The translations under genes were made by a program, and so were the position numbers. This document shows, in pieces, positions 31,332 to 39,380 of a DNA stretch of 64,000 nt (position 1 is the first letter of the stretch; each line of letters starts with the position of its first letter). The notes under the pieces were generated by a model, which searched no databases, was not told where the DNA came from, and worked only from the letters and a program-made list of their open reading frames with translations. Origin of the DNA: Burkholderia sp. SRS-46 (GTDB taxonomy: Bacteria; Pseudomonadota; Gammaproteobacteria; Burkholderiales; Burkholderiaceae); the NCBI RefSeq assembly GCF_004343775.1, contig NZ_PTXL01000016.1:62001-126000 (forward strand), given 5' to 3'.

Positions 31332-32784
31332 GGTGGATTCAACCGGTCGTCGCAACACTAGATTGTTGAACGGACCTGAGATACTCGTCCAGAGCTTCAG
31401 CAGGCGTTTTCCAGCCGAGTGTTTTCCGGGGCCTGGTGTTCAACGTATTTGCAACGGCTTGAATCTCTCGAGCGCTCCACCGGGACAGATCCGTGCCCTT
31501 TGGAAAGTATTGTCGTAGAAGGCCGTTCGTGTTTTCGTTCGTGCCACGTTGCCATGGGCTGTTCGGGTCGGCGAAGAAGACCTTCACACCAGATTCAATT
31601 GTGAAGCGAGCATGATCGGACAGTTCCTTTCCCCGATCCCAAGTCAATGATCGCCACAACTGGGCAGGCATGCTCGTCACGGTTTTCTTGAGTGCGTTGG
31701 CCATCGTGACAGCCCCATAGCCGGCCAGCGCGGGACCGTTTTTCGTCCTGGGAATCAGCCCATAGCCTTCCTCGCGAGGCAGATGGATGAGCATGGTGAA
31801 TCGGCTTGATCGCTCGACCAGCGTTCCGATCGCAGAACGGTTCAAGCCGATGATCAGATCACCTTCCCAATGTCCCGGTACAGCACGGTCTTGAGCTTCC
31901 GCTGGACGTTCGGAGATCATCACGTCTTCGCTGACATGAGCCCACGCCTTGGCTTGCGCCCTGGCCCTTGGCACTCTCAGTGCTCGTCCGGTGCGCAGAT
32001 AGGTCACCAGTTCGCGCTTGAGCGCACCACGCCCTTGAATGTAAAGCGCCTGATAGATGGCTTCGTGAGAGATGCGCATGGTTTCGTCATCTGGAAAGTC
32101 GACTTTTAATCGATTGGCAATCTGTTCCGGCGACCAGCCATTGACCCATTTGCGATCACTGCGTTCTGGTTTATTCCGCCCGATGAACGCCGCTTGACTA
32201 GGCCCTGCGATCTTACGTCCTTTAGCGTCGTGAACCTGGCCTTCCAGGCGCTCTTGCACATAGCGGTGCAGCCTCGGGTTTGTCGCAAGCTTTGCTGGTT
32301 TCGGTCGCCTGGCAAACAATTCCGCCTTCCACTGCGCAACTGATGCACGATAATCGAGGCGGCCACTACGAGTTGCAGCATTACGCTTGAGCTCTCGTGA
32401 GACCGTTGACGCGCTGCGGCCAATACGGCGAGCGATCTCACGTACGCCGACGCCTTCGGCCGTGAGTAATCCTATCTCTTCACGCTCAGCAAACGATAAG
32501 TACCTGCCGGATATTGGACTTGCCATGAACAACGGCATACCGCCACGCTCGCGAAACCAGCGTGTCCCTGCCGCCTGGGACACGCCAACTGCCGCAGCAG
32601 CCTTCTCGCTTGTGATTCCGGTCGCAACCTGCTCCCAAAACTGGCGCTCAACCTCATGCCGAAGCGATGGTGCACCTGGCGAGCGCATTGCTCCTCGCCC
32701 CGTCAACTGTTGCATCCACTTCGATGGACGACCCATGAAACACCTCCTGGATTAAGGTGTTGCGACGACCGGTTGAATCCGCCT
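31332..32784. mobile_element. IS30-family insertion sequence
   Basis: A 1,453-bp element bounded by inverted repeats. The left end reads GGTGGATTCAACCGGTCGTC, and the right end is its complement with one mismatch at position 3 (C for T). The match extends 27 bp inward. It is flanked by TAA on both sides (31329-31331 and 32785-32787), a 3-bp target duplication as made by IS30 elements. It holds one transposase gene on the minus strand and is intact. It sits 53 bp upstream of an H-NS-family gene. Confidence 0.93.
31339..32736 (-). CDS. IS30-family transposase
   Basis: 465 residues, longer than classical IS30 transposases owing to an N-terminal extension (MGRPSKWMQQLTGRG, then EKAAAAVGVSQAAGTRWFRE, an HTH). 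The IS30-type HTH follows (YLSFAEREEIGLLTAEGVGV, REIARRIGRSASTVSRELKR). The DDE core reads GHWEGDLIIGLNRSAIGTLVER (first D), TWDRGKELSDH (second D) and ADPNSPWQRGTNENTNGLLR (E). The frame is complete, so the element is probably active. It lies wholly inside the inverted repeats. Confidence 0.95.
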   Translation of the reverse strand: MGRPSKWMQQLTGRGAMRSPGAPSLRHEVERQFWEQVATGITSEKAAAAVGVSQAAGTRWFRERGGMPLFMASPISGRYLSFAEREEIGLLTAEGVGVREIARRIGRSASTVSRELKRNAATRSGRLDYRASVAQWKAELFARRPKPAKLATNPRLHRYVQERLEGQVHDAKGRKIAGPSQAAFIGRNKPERSDRKWVNGWSPEQIANRLKVDFPDDETMRISHEAIYQALYIQGRGALKRELVTYLRTGRALRVPRARAQAKAWAHVSEDVMISERPAEAQDRAVPGHWEGDLIIGLNRSAIGTLVERSSRFTMLIHLPREEGYGLIPRTKNGPALAGYGAVTMANALKKTVTSMPAQLWRSLTWDRGKELSDHARFTIESGVKVFFADPNSPWQRGTNENTNGLLRQYFPKGTDLSRWSAREIQAVANTLNTRPRKTLGWKTPAEALDEYLRSVQQSSVATTG

Positions 32785-32837
32785 AATGAACTGCTCTCTC
32801 TCTTGAGCTATCTCTCAAAGGAAACTCTTCCACATTT

Positions 32838-33140
32838 ATGGCTACCTATCTCGAGCTGAAGGCCCAAGCAGATGCACTGGCACAGCAAGCCGAAGAAGCG
32901 CGGCTTGCTGAGCTTGACAGCGTCATCACCACGATGCGCGAACAGATCGCCGAATACGGCATCACGCCCGACCAACTCTTCGGTCGTCGGCGTGCAGCAG
33001 CGCCGCGCGCACGCGCGCCTATCGCACCGAAGTATCGTGATCCGAAGACCGGTGCCACCTGGAGCGGACGTGGGAAGGCACCGCAGTGGATTGCTAATGC
33101 GAAGAACCGCAATCGGTTTCTGATTCCGGACACGGAATAA
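32838..33140 (+). CDS. H-NS-family nucleoid protein
   Basis: A 100-residue H-NS-like silencer. It has a helical N-terminal oligomerisation region (YLELKAQADALAQQAEEARL to about residue 45), a basic linker (GRRRAAAPRARAPIAP) and the C-terminal DNA-binding motif TGATWSGRGKAPQWI. AAAGGA lies about 16 nt before the ATG. Plasmid H-NS proteins often mute incoming AT-rich DNA and so reduce plasmid cost. The IS30 insertion 53 bp upstream probably separates it from its native promoter. Confidence 0.92.
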   Translation: MATYLELKAQADALAQQAEEARLAELDSVITTMREQIAEYGITPDQLFGRRRAAAPRARAPIAPKYRDPKTGATWSGRGKAPQWIANAKNRNRFLIPDTE

Positions 33141-33192
33141 CGCCGCAGAAAATGACGTGCTGCGCCCGGCCGCTGCCGGGCACTCGACCTCA

Positions 33193-33465
33193 TCAGCTGG
33201 AAATCGCGTGCTGATCGTCGACGTCGTCGCGTGTGTTCGAGTTCGCTCCAGCGATGATTTCCCGATGAAGCCGAGCGGCCGCGACCGGTGAGTCGACGGT
33301 GGCATGGAGAGATCTTCCATCCCATAGCTCGACGACCCACTTGTCGTGTACGCGGCAGATCCCGATCGTCCAGCCGCTGGCATGCGAATACCCGTAGTCG
33401 CTCACCACAGTCCATCCGAGCGCAACCATCGTGTCGCGCTGCTCGAGCATCGGCGCGGCGATCAT
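33193..33465 (-). CDS. Hypothetical protein
   Basis: A 90-residue frame (MIAAPMLEQRDTMVALGWTV) whose ATG overlaps the stop of the 38-residue gene before it by 4 bp, suggesting coupling. It contains SGWTIGICRVHDKWVVELWDG, a beta-strand-rich stretch, and a polar tail. No family recognised. It is the last gene of a minus-strand set of four that faces the H-NS gene. Confidence 0.58.
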   Translation of the reverse strand: MIAAPMLEQRDTMVALGWTVVSDYGYSHASGWTIGICRVHDKWVVELWDGRSLHATVDSPVAAARLHREIIAGANSNTRDDVDDQHAISS

Positions 33466-33578
33466 GCTTGGCTCCGCGGTGCCCGGACCAGGTCAGCGTG
33501 CTTGCCGGCAAGCTCGTACGTCCGCCGCGTCAAAGCTTCGCGATCGCGAAAGCCGGCCACTCGAATCAGATAATCCAT
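33462..33578 (-). CDS. Small protein upstream of the 33193-33465 gene
   Basis: A 38-residue frame, MDYLIRVAGFRDREALTRRT and so on, beginning at ATG 33578 with GGAG-rich sequence 8-14 nt upstream. Its stop overlaps the next gene's ATG (ATGA). The longer frame to 33686 has no ribosome site. Coupled spacing supports translation; function unknown. Confidence 0.45.
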   Translation of the reverse strand: MDYLIRVAGFRDREALTRRTYELAGKHADLVRAPRSQA

Positions 33579-33682
33579 TCTGCTCTCCGCTCCGCATTGC
33601 AGCTGATATTGCCGTAGGCACTGTATATATATCAGGGGTGCGGACGGTTCGCAATATTCCGCCACCGGCGCGGCGATCCAAC

Positions 33683-34174
33683 TCAACGGAGCTGGGATCC
33701 TGTCCCACTGCGGCGGCCTGGTGGCCGGTCGTAGGACCGGCCGTCACGCATCCGTTCAAGTCGCTCGAGCGCCTCGGCGAACACCGCCAGCGGCGCCGCG
33801 CGCAGTTGATCATCGTGCCACCCGATCAACGCGGCGACGAGCTCATCCGTCTGCGGATCCAGTGTCCACACGCCGCAAGTTTTGCCCTGCTCGAGCGCCG
33901 CGTTGATCCCGCGTTCGGTGGCAACCAGGACCTCCATGCGCAACTCGTGCTTTCGGGCTTCGTCGACGAAGCCCGAAAGCACAACCAGCTGCAGTAGGAC
34001 AGCCAGTCCGTGCGCCGAGCCGCGGCCCATGCGCAGCGCCTGGAATGCCGCGTGATACTGCAATGCGAGTTCCTCTGCTTTCTGCCGAGGCATCGGCAGC
34101 AACAAGGTACGGGCGAGTTTCGCATGCGCGGACGGCTGGTGTCGTCGTGATGAAGGTGCGCGTCGATTCGACAT
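33683..34174 (-). CDS. Small helical plasmid protein, paralogue of the 19987 gene
   Basis: 163 residues (MSNRRAPSSRRHQPSAHAKL). The motif order, LLPMPRQKAEELALQYHAAF, GRGSAHGLAVLLQLVVLSGF, then GWHDDQLRAAPLAVFAEALE, mirrors the protein at 19987-20427. The window thus holds two diverged members of one plasmid family on opposite strands. The helical repeat-like middle suggests a protein-interaction role. Some databases call such proteins Fis-like, without a visible Fis domain here. Confidence 0.68.
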   Translation of the reverse strand: MSNRRAPSSRRHQPSAHAKLARTLLLPMPRQKAEELALQYHAAFQALRMGRGSAHGLAVLLQLVVLSGFVDEARKHELRMEVLVATERGINAALEQGKTCGVWTLDPQTDELVAALIGWHDDQLRAAPLAVFAEALERLERMRDGRSYDRPPGRRSGTGSQLR

Positions 34175-34368
34175 GGGGATCTCTCGTCAAGCCTCTCAAT
34201 GGGCCTTACGGGCTGCTCCGAAGACACGGAGCGCGCGTAGACACCAGCGGAGTCACGTCGAGCGCTGGCCCCCCTGAGCGTTGAGATGCCGAGTGGGGAT
34301 CTGCGTGCGACCTTTGTCTTCGACGATACGGTGTGGATGCATGGTGGTTTTCCTGGAGGGGAGCGAGC

Positions 34369-34833
34369 TCACTGTTCAGCCAGCTGCTCGAGCTCGTCTA
34401 GGTCGCCGAAGAAGTCTTGCTGCCCGGGTATCGGCGCCGGCGGCCGCCGCGCTGCGCGCGGTCGCGGGTGGCCGGCGCGCCTCAACGTTCGCGCGAGCGC
34501 CTGCAGTTGCGACCACAGGTGGTCTGCCTCGGCAACCGACAACGTATCGGCCGCCAGCTCGAGTGCGCTGACGAGCGACTCGAGGTGTGCAGGCGCGGCG
34601 GCCAGTGTCGTGCGCGCATCCGTGCGCCGCTGGCCCTCTCGGTAGACCTCGAGCCAGCGCGCGAGCGCTTTGCGCTCGTCGCGGCTCAGCGCATCGAGCA
34701 GCTGGGCCGGTATCGGCCCGTCGGCGCGAAACGTGCCGAGCACGTGTTCGCGCCGACGTCCCCTGGTCGGGGGCTGTGTGGGAGGCGCGACGCGCAGCAC
34801 CTTGATGAGGCGTCCCTGTTCTCGAATGAGCAT
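34369..34833 (-). CDS. Hypothetical protein, helical
   Basis: 154 residues (MLIREQGRLIKVLRVAPPTQ). A basic N-terminus is followed by a predicted helical bundle (IPAQLLDALSRDERKALARW, LESLVSALELAADTLSVAEA, DHLWSQLQALARTLRRAGHP) and an acidic end (FFGDLDELEQLAEQ). No family recognised. It lies 194 bp upstream of the 33683 gene on the same strand, and its own upstream side borders palindromic element P1, so it diverges from the leading-region genes. Confidence 0.6.
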   Translation of the reverse strand: MLIREQGRLIKVLRVAPPTQPPTRGRRREHVLGTFRADGPIPAQLLDALSRDERKALARWLEVYREGQRRTDARTTLAAAPAHLESLVSALELAADTLSVAEADHLWSQLQALARTLRRAGHPRPRAARRPPAPIPGQQDFFGDLDELEQLAEQ

Positions 34834-34924
34834 CGACTCGTCTCTGATTTCACACGATCACGCCAAAGCATAGCGCAACCGCGTGTCGCGTTGATGCCGC
34901 GACACGCGGACCTGCCTATCCAGT

Positions 34925-35275
34925 CTCGCGGCCTTGGGGCCGCGAGAAGGGGCGCTCGCCGCGCGGCGAGCTCGTGCTGCCTCGCGTATCCGCATACCTC
35001 CAGCCCCCTGAGCTCGTCGTCCCAAACGCGACCGTAGCCCTTCTCCGTTCCCTTTCAAGGATCCGCTTCGCCGGCCGCGGCACCCGTTCGGTGCTCGCCC
35101 TACGGGCTGCGCTCCGCGTGCGGCTTTGCGTCCGTCCTTGAACGTGCCCGGCTTCGGGCTCCTTTTGTCGCGGGACGGCGAACTCAGGGGACTGGCGGCA
35201 GCAGTTCTGCCGACGTCCAGGCACCAAAGCCCGAACCCCTACGCGGGGACAGGGAATCTTGGGGCCCGGGCAGCC
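34925..35275 (+). repeat. Structured non-coding element P1
   Basis: It begins with a head hairpin (CTCGCGGCC/GGCCGCGAG, 34925-34946). A body follows in which TTCAAGG (35054-35060) pairs with CCTTGAA (35136-35142) around a core reading CCGTTCGGTGCTCGCC and CTGCGCTCCGC. Then comes a GAACT...AGTTC hairpin and CTTGGGGCCCGGGC. About 320 bp align with 38829-39170. It precedes the DUF3560 and cytosine methyltransferase genes. Stop codons and poor coding character in all frames argue for a nucleic-acid role. Confidence 0.72.
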
Positions 35276-35323
35276 TGACAGCCAACCCGTTCCAGCCGCG
35301 TCAACCCTTATAGGAGAAAGCTC

Positions 35324-36124
35324 GTGAACAAGTTCCAGCAACGCCAGCACGACCGTCGCACGCGTCTCGAGGCGCGCGCCAACAAGGCACGCTCCGCGTC
35401 CCGGATCGCCTATACCGCTGCCAAAGAGATGGCCTCGGTCATTCCGGCAGGCCAGCCCGTTCTGGCCGGCCACTACTCCGAATCGCGAGACAGGAACTAC
35501 CGCGACCGCATCCACAAGACGTTCGGGAAGTCGTTCGCGCTCGACGACCGCGCTGATGAGCTGGAACGTCGGGCGGCTGCAGTGGGTAAAGGCGGGGTCT
35601 CCAGCGATGACCCGGACGCGGTGGCAAAGCTGCGTGCGCAGCTGGTCGCACTGGAGGATCGGCACGATCGCATGAAGCGCACGAACCAACTGGTGCGTCG
35701 CGATGACCGCGCCGGTCTTGCACGCATGGGATACCAGCCCGACGCCATCGACAAGCTCTTTACGCCGGATTTCGCCGGTCGTGTCGGCTTCGCGCCGTAC
35801 GAGATCACGAATAGCAGCGCGAACATCCGCCGCATTCGTGATCGGATCGCCCAGCTCGAGAAAATCGCGGCGCGCACCTCGGTTGAGCAGCAGGGCGAAG
35901 GCTATGTGTACCGCGAGGATATCGAAGACAACCGCGCCGCATTCATCTTCGACGCGAAGCCGGCGAAGAACGTCCGTGAGCTCCTGCGCCGCAACGCGTT
36001 CCTGTTCAGCCCCACCAGATCTCCCAATGGTACGTCGGCATACGTTCGCAAGCTGACCCCGGCTGCGATCAGCACGGCGGCTTGGCTGCGCCCGCAGATC
36101 GATCAACTTCTCGCTGCTTGCTAA
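35324..36124 (+). CDS. DUF3560-family protein
   Basis: 266 residues from GTG 35324 with TAGGAG 9-14 nt upstream. The N-terminus NKFQQRQHDRRTRLEARANK, HYSESRDRNYRDRI and LDDRADELERRAAAVG match DUF3560, a family common on conjugative plasmids and ICEs. A long helical first half is followed by YRIED-like VYREDIEDNRAAFIFDAKPA. Its function is not established. It is the first gene after element P1 and is followed within 47 bp by the cytosine methyltransferase gene. Confidence 0.85.
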   Translation: MNKFQQRQHDRRTRLEARANKARSASRIAYTAAKEMASVIPAGQPVLAGHYSESRDRNYRDRIHKTFGKSFALDDRADELERRAAAVGKGGVSSDDPDAVAKLRAQLVALEDRHDRMKRTNQLVRRDDRAGLARMGYQPDAIDKLFTPDFAGRVGFAPYEITNSSANIRRIRDRIAQLEKIAARTSVEQQGEGYVYREDIEDNRAAFIFDAKPAKNVRELLRRNAFLFSPTRSPNGTSAYVRKLTPAAISTAAWLRPQIDQLLAAC

Positions 36125-36135
36125 CCCACGCTCGG

Positions 36136-36151
36136 CCCGCGCGAGCGGGCC
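36136..36151. repeat. Short perfect intergenic hairpin
   Basis: GGCCCGC and GCGGGCC pair across a GCGA loop, between the DUF3560 stop and the methyltransferase ribosome site. It has no T run, so it is not an obvious terminator. Similar GC-rich stems occur in the gaps near 38170, 40215, 44423 and 44640. Confidence 0.5.
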
Positions 36152-36171
36152 ACGCTATCCGGAGAAAAACC

Positions 36172-38148
36172 ATGGATATGACCCGAACCTACAACGTATT
36201 CACGATGTGCAGTGGCTTGGGCGGTGGAGCCAAGGGCTTCCAAAAAGCCCAGTCTCGAGTGGGGGAGCTGATCGCGAATTGGCGCTGTATCGGCGGCATC
36301 GACAACGATCCCGCTGCATGTCGCGACTTTCGTACGATTGCCGGCGTCCCGTGCACGCTCATGGACCTCTTCACGCGCGAGCAGTACACCGCGTTCCACG
36401 GCGTCGAGCCGCCTGCCGGCTGGCGCGAGGCCACGCCCGAAGACGTGCGCCGCGCGGCCGGCAACCAGCATCCGCACTGCGTGTTCATTTCGTCGCCGTG
36501 CAAGGGCGCGTCCGGCCTGTTGTCGGAAACGCTCAGCCGCACGCCGAAATATCAGGCGCTCAACGAACTCACGCTGCGCTGCGTTTGGCTGATGTGTGAA
36601 GCGTGGAAGGACGACCCGGTCGAACTCATCGTGTTCGAAAACGTCCCCCGGCTCGCAACGCGCGGCCGCCACTTGCTGGATCAGATCGGGCAGATTCTGC
36701 AGCACTTCGGCTATGCGAAGAACGAGACGAGTCACGACTGCGGCCGCATCGCGAAGCGCGGGATGGCGCAGAGCCGGAAACGCTTCCTGCTCGTCGCGCG
36801 GCATACCGAAAAGGTACCGGCGTTCCTGTACGAGCCGCCCCAGAATCGCCTTCAGGGCGTCGGGACGCTGCTCGGCCGCATGCCGCTGCCGGGCGACGTT
36901 GAGGCCGCCGGGCCGATGCATCGCGTGCCCTCGCTGCAGTGGAAAACATGGGTGCGCCTCGCCTTCGTCGAAGCTGGCAGCGACTGGCGCAGCCTGAACA
37001 AGCTCGCGGTCGAAAACGGTCAGCTGCGCGACTACTTGATCGTGCCGGACATGCACAACGGCGTGCTCGGCGTGAACCGCTGGGAAGAACCGTGCGGCGT
37101 CGTGGCCGGCGCGAGCCGTCCGGGCAACGGGAGCTTTTCGGTCGCCGACCCGCGCGGGCCGGCCGACGCCGCGCAATACCAGCAGTACGGCGTGCTCGAC
37201 TGGAACGACCACGCCGGCACGATCACCGGTCAGAAGTCGCCCGGGCAAGGCACTTTCAGCGTCGCGGACCCGCGCCACCAGGGCCCGGCGAAGCACAACA
37301 ACGAATTCCGAATCGTGCCCTGGAGAGAAGCCGCCGGCGCGGTCACCAGCGCGCACGGCACCGGCCAGTGCGTTCAAGATCCTCGGCCACCGGCCGGCCC
37401 GCTGTTCAGCAAGTACAAGGTGACCGAATGGACCGGCCACGCCGGCACTGTTATCGGTGGCGACGATCAGGGCGCGTATGCGGTTGCCGACCCGCGCTCG
37501 AGCACCGGCTTCGAAGGCGCCGGCAAGTACAAGGTGACAGCGTTCGACGAGCCGGCCGGCACGGTCATCGCGCGCAGCGACAGCGGACAAGGGGCGTTCG
37601 CCGTAGCTGACCCACGACCGGGCATGCGCCGCGAGCGGGGCGACGCCTACCTCACCGGCGGCCACTACGGCGTGGTCGGCTGGGATCAGCACAGCGGCGC
37701 CGTGTCGGCCGCCGCCGGCCACGACAACGGCCGATGCTCCGTCGCCGATCCTCGCATGCCAGCGGCGAACGAGAAGACCGTCGCAGTGATCCGGGCACTT
37801 GACGGCACGTGGCACCGCCCGTTCACCACGCTCGAGCTGGCGGTACTCCAGTCCCTAGTTGATCCCGAACAGACCTGGATCGATGCCGAGGAGCGCGAAT
37901 GGCACCGCAAGCAGATTGCGGCGACCGGCAACGTGTTCGCTGGCCACTTCAAGCTGGATGGCGACAGCGATCAGGCATGGCGCGAACGTATCGGCAACGC
38001 GGTGCCGCCTGACGCCGCGGAAGCGATCGCCGAGGTGATGGGCACCACACTGCTGCTCGCCGAATCCGGCGAGACGTTCCAGCTGTCGTCGACGCCGGTC
38101 TGGGTGCGACCAGTTGCGATCGCGTTGACTCTGCCCGGCAGTCTGTAG
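36172..38148 (+). CDS. C5-cytosine DNA methyltransferase with six tandem repeats
   Basis: 658 residues from ATG 36172 (GGAG at 36161-36164). Motif I CSGLGG is at 13-18, motif IV SPCKGAS with nucleophile C110, motif VI FENV at 155-158, motif VIII AQSRKRFLLVA and motif X IGNAVPPDAA. Between VIII and X, about residues 297-529, lie six units of 27-32 residues with the pattern W-x-x-x-A-G-T-V-x-G...G-x-F-S-V-A-D-P-R. Each is separated by short linkers. Normal enzymes of this class have one such stretch in the target-recognition region. The gene may confer broad methylation of plasmid DNA before or after transfer. No cognate endonuclease is adjacent. Confidence 0.92.
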   Translation: MDMTRTYNVFTMCSGLGGGAKGFQKAQSRVGELIANWRCIGGIDNDPAACRDFRTIAGVPCTLMDLFTREQYTAFHGVEPPAGWREATPEDVRRAAGNQHPHCVFISSPCKGASGLLSETLSRTPKYQALNELTLRCVWLMCEAWKDDPVELIVFENVPRLATRGRHLLDQIGQILQHFGYAKNETSHDCGRIAKRGMAQSRKRFLLVARHTEKVPAFLYEPPQNRLQGVGTLLGRMPLPGDVEAAGPMHRVPSLQWKTWVRLAFVEAGSDWRSLNKLAVENGQLRDYLIVPDMHNGVLGVNRWEEPCGVVAGASRPGNGSFSVADPRGPADAAQYQQYGVLDWNDHAGTITGQKSPGQGTFSVADPRHQGPAKHNNEFRIVPWREAAGAVTSAHGTGQCVQDPRPPAGPLFSKYKVTEWTGHAGTVIGGDDQGAYAVADPRSSTGFEGAGKYKVTAFDEPAGTVIARSDSGQGAFAVADPRPGMRRERGDAYLTGGHYGVVGWDQHSGAVSAAAGHDNGRCSVADPRMPAANEKTVAVIRALDGTWHRPFTTLELAVLQSLVDPEQTWIDAEEREWHRKQIAATGNVFAGHFKLDGDSDQAWRERIGNAVPPDAAEAIAEVMGTTLLLAESGETFQLSSTPVWVRPVAIALTLPGSL

Positions 38149-38167
38149 CGCGGCCCGTGATCTACGA

Positions 38168-38192
38168 GCGGCCCGCCTCGGCGGGCCGCATT
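38168..38192. repeat. Perfect GC hairpin between methyltransferase and next gene
   Basis: GCGGCCCGCC pairs with GGCGGGCCGC around a TC centre, with no T run after it. It separates the methyltransferase from the gene at 38208, which has its own GAGG site. It could be an mRNA processing or stability element. Confidence 0.5.
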
Positions 38193-38207
38193 CTCCGAGG
38201 ATTCGAG

Positions 38208-38531
38208 ATGAAACAGCACTGCATTCTGTCCCGAGACGAAGTCGAAGCGGTCGCATGGTGGTCGGACAAGGAAGTCAAGGTCTGGGCGGTCGACATCGCG
38301 GCCGGGCGCGAACGGCGCCCGGCGTATCGACATACCTATTACGCTCGCGCCCGCACGGCCGACCGGGCGATCGAGTGTGTGAAGCAAAACCTGCACATCC
38401 GGGTGCCTGGTGCGCGGTATCGCGCACGCCTTGCCGGCCCGCGCGAGCTCGGCTGTCACGAAGTGGCAGCCGAGCCCACGCCGCTGGTGCGACACACGAT
38501 GGCAGTCGGGTTCGATCATGTTCGGTCGTGA
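38208..38531 (+). CDS. Hypothetical protein of the leading region
   Basis: 107 residues (MKQHCILSRDEVEAVAWWSD). The ATG at 38208 follows CCGAGGATT. It contains VKVWAVDIAAGRERRPAYRH and AGPRELGCHEVAAEP; the sequence is basic with scattered Trp/Tyr. No family recognised. It is the last gene of the block that starts after element P1, and the P2 element follows. Confidence 0.6.
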   Translation: MKQHCILSRDEVEAVAWWSDKEVKVWAVDIAAGRERRPAYRHTYYARARTADRAIECVKQNLHIRVPGARYRARLAGPRELGCHEVAAEPTPLVRHTMAVGFDHVRS

Positions 38532-38567
38532 CGGGCGTTAGCCGGGCGAAGGATGTGCTATTCCAGT

Positions 38568-39170
38568 CACGCGGCCTTGAGACCGCGAGAGGGGCGCTTG
38601 CCGCTGGTGAGCCCACCCTGCTTCGCGTATCCACATGCCTTCGGCTGCTGTGCTCCCCGTTCCACGCGTTCGTGTGGGATTTGCGGCCGACCCTGGGCGC
38701 CTCCCTTCGCTTCGCTACGGGCCGGGCTTTCGCGCTGCGCGTCGAGCCTCGCTGCGCGAGTCTCGCCCCCTTCGGGCTTCAATCCCTGACGCAAACCCGC
38801 TACCCCCTATACAGCCGGGGCTCCGCCCCGATTGGGCGCTCGCCGCGCGGCGAGCCGGTGCTGTCTCAACTTTCCGCATACCGCCAGTCCCCTGCGCTCG
38901 CCGTCCCAAACGCGACCGTAGCCCACCGTCGTTCGCATTCAAGGGTGCGCTTCGCCGGCCGCGGCACCCGTTCGGTGCTCGCCCTTCGGGCTGCGCTCCG
39001 CATGCGGCTTTGCGACCGCCCTTGAACACGCCCGCCGGCAGGCTCCTTCAGTCGCGGGACGACGAACTCAGGGGACTGGCGGCAGCAGTTCTGCAGAAGT
39101 CAAGGCATCACCGGCACGTACCCCTACGAGGGGAGCTCCGAATCTTGGGGCCCGGGCGGCCTGCAATACA
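38568..39170 (+). repeat. Structured non-coding element P2 with embedded R2 repeat
   Basis: It has the P1 head hairpin at about 38570-38590, then the R2 repeat, then the head again and a full body from about 38829. TTCAAGGG (38938-38945) pairs perfectly with CCCTTGAA (39019-39026) around CCGTTCGGTGCTCGCC and CTGCGCTCCGC. GAACT...AGTTC and CTTGGGGCCCGGGC follow, as in P1. It precedes a 43-residue gene and DUF932. The doubled head suggests insertion of the R2 segment. Confidence 0.72.
38706..38795 (+). repeat. R2 repeat, copy 1
   Basis: About 88 bp (CTTCGCTACGGGCCGGGCTT and on to CTTCAATCCCTGACG) that recurs with only a few changes at 47922-48005. It contains nested GC-rich inverted repeats and no gene. 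It lies inside element P2. Confidence 0.7.
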
Positions 39171-39194
39171 AACCACCTTCGAATGGAGGTCTCG

Positions 39195-39326
39195 ATGGAA
39201 ACGAACCGCCTGCACCATTGGATAGTAGTCCTTCAGTGTGCGTACATGGAATACACGTACACACCATGGGATGGACGCAACTACTACCGACGCACGGTCG
39301 ACTACCGCCACGTCGTTTGGTGTTGA
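39195..39326 (+). CDS. Small Tyr/Trp-rich protein
   Basis: A 43-residue frame (METNRLHHWIVVLQCAYMEY, then TYTPWDGRNYYRRTVDYRHV) with GGAGGT 4 nt before the ATG. The unusually high Tyr, Trp and His content in a GC-rich context and the good ribosome site argue for a real gene. No family known to me. It follows element P2 and precedes DUF932 by 54 bp. Confidence 0.5.
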   Translation: METNRLHHWIVVLQCAYMEYTYTPWDGRNYYRRTVDYRHVVWC

Positions 39327-39380
39327 CGGACACCGTCGAAGTCCCTCTGCCTCGCAACTGAATTTTCAACGGAGAAAGCC

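Noticed and set aside
38255..39225. Long plus-strand frames (256 and 196 codons) across P2
   Set aside because: They run through hairpins and R2, are Arg/Ala/Pro-rich shadows, and the same DNA in P1 and R2 copy 2 is not kept open in the same frame.
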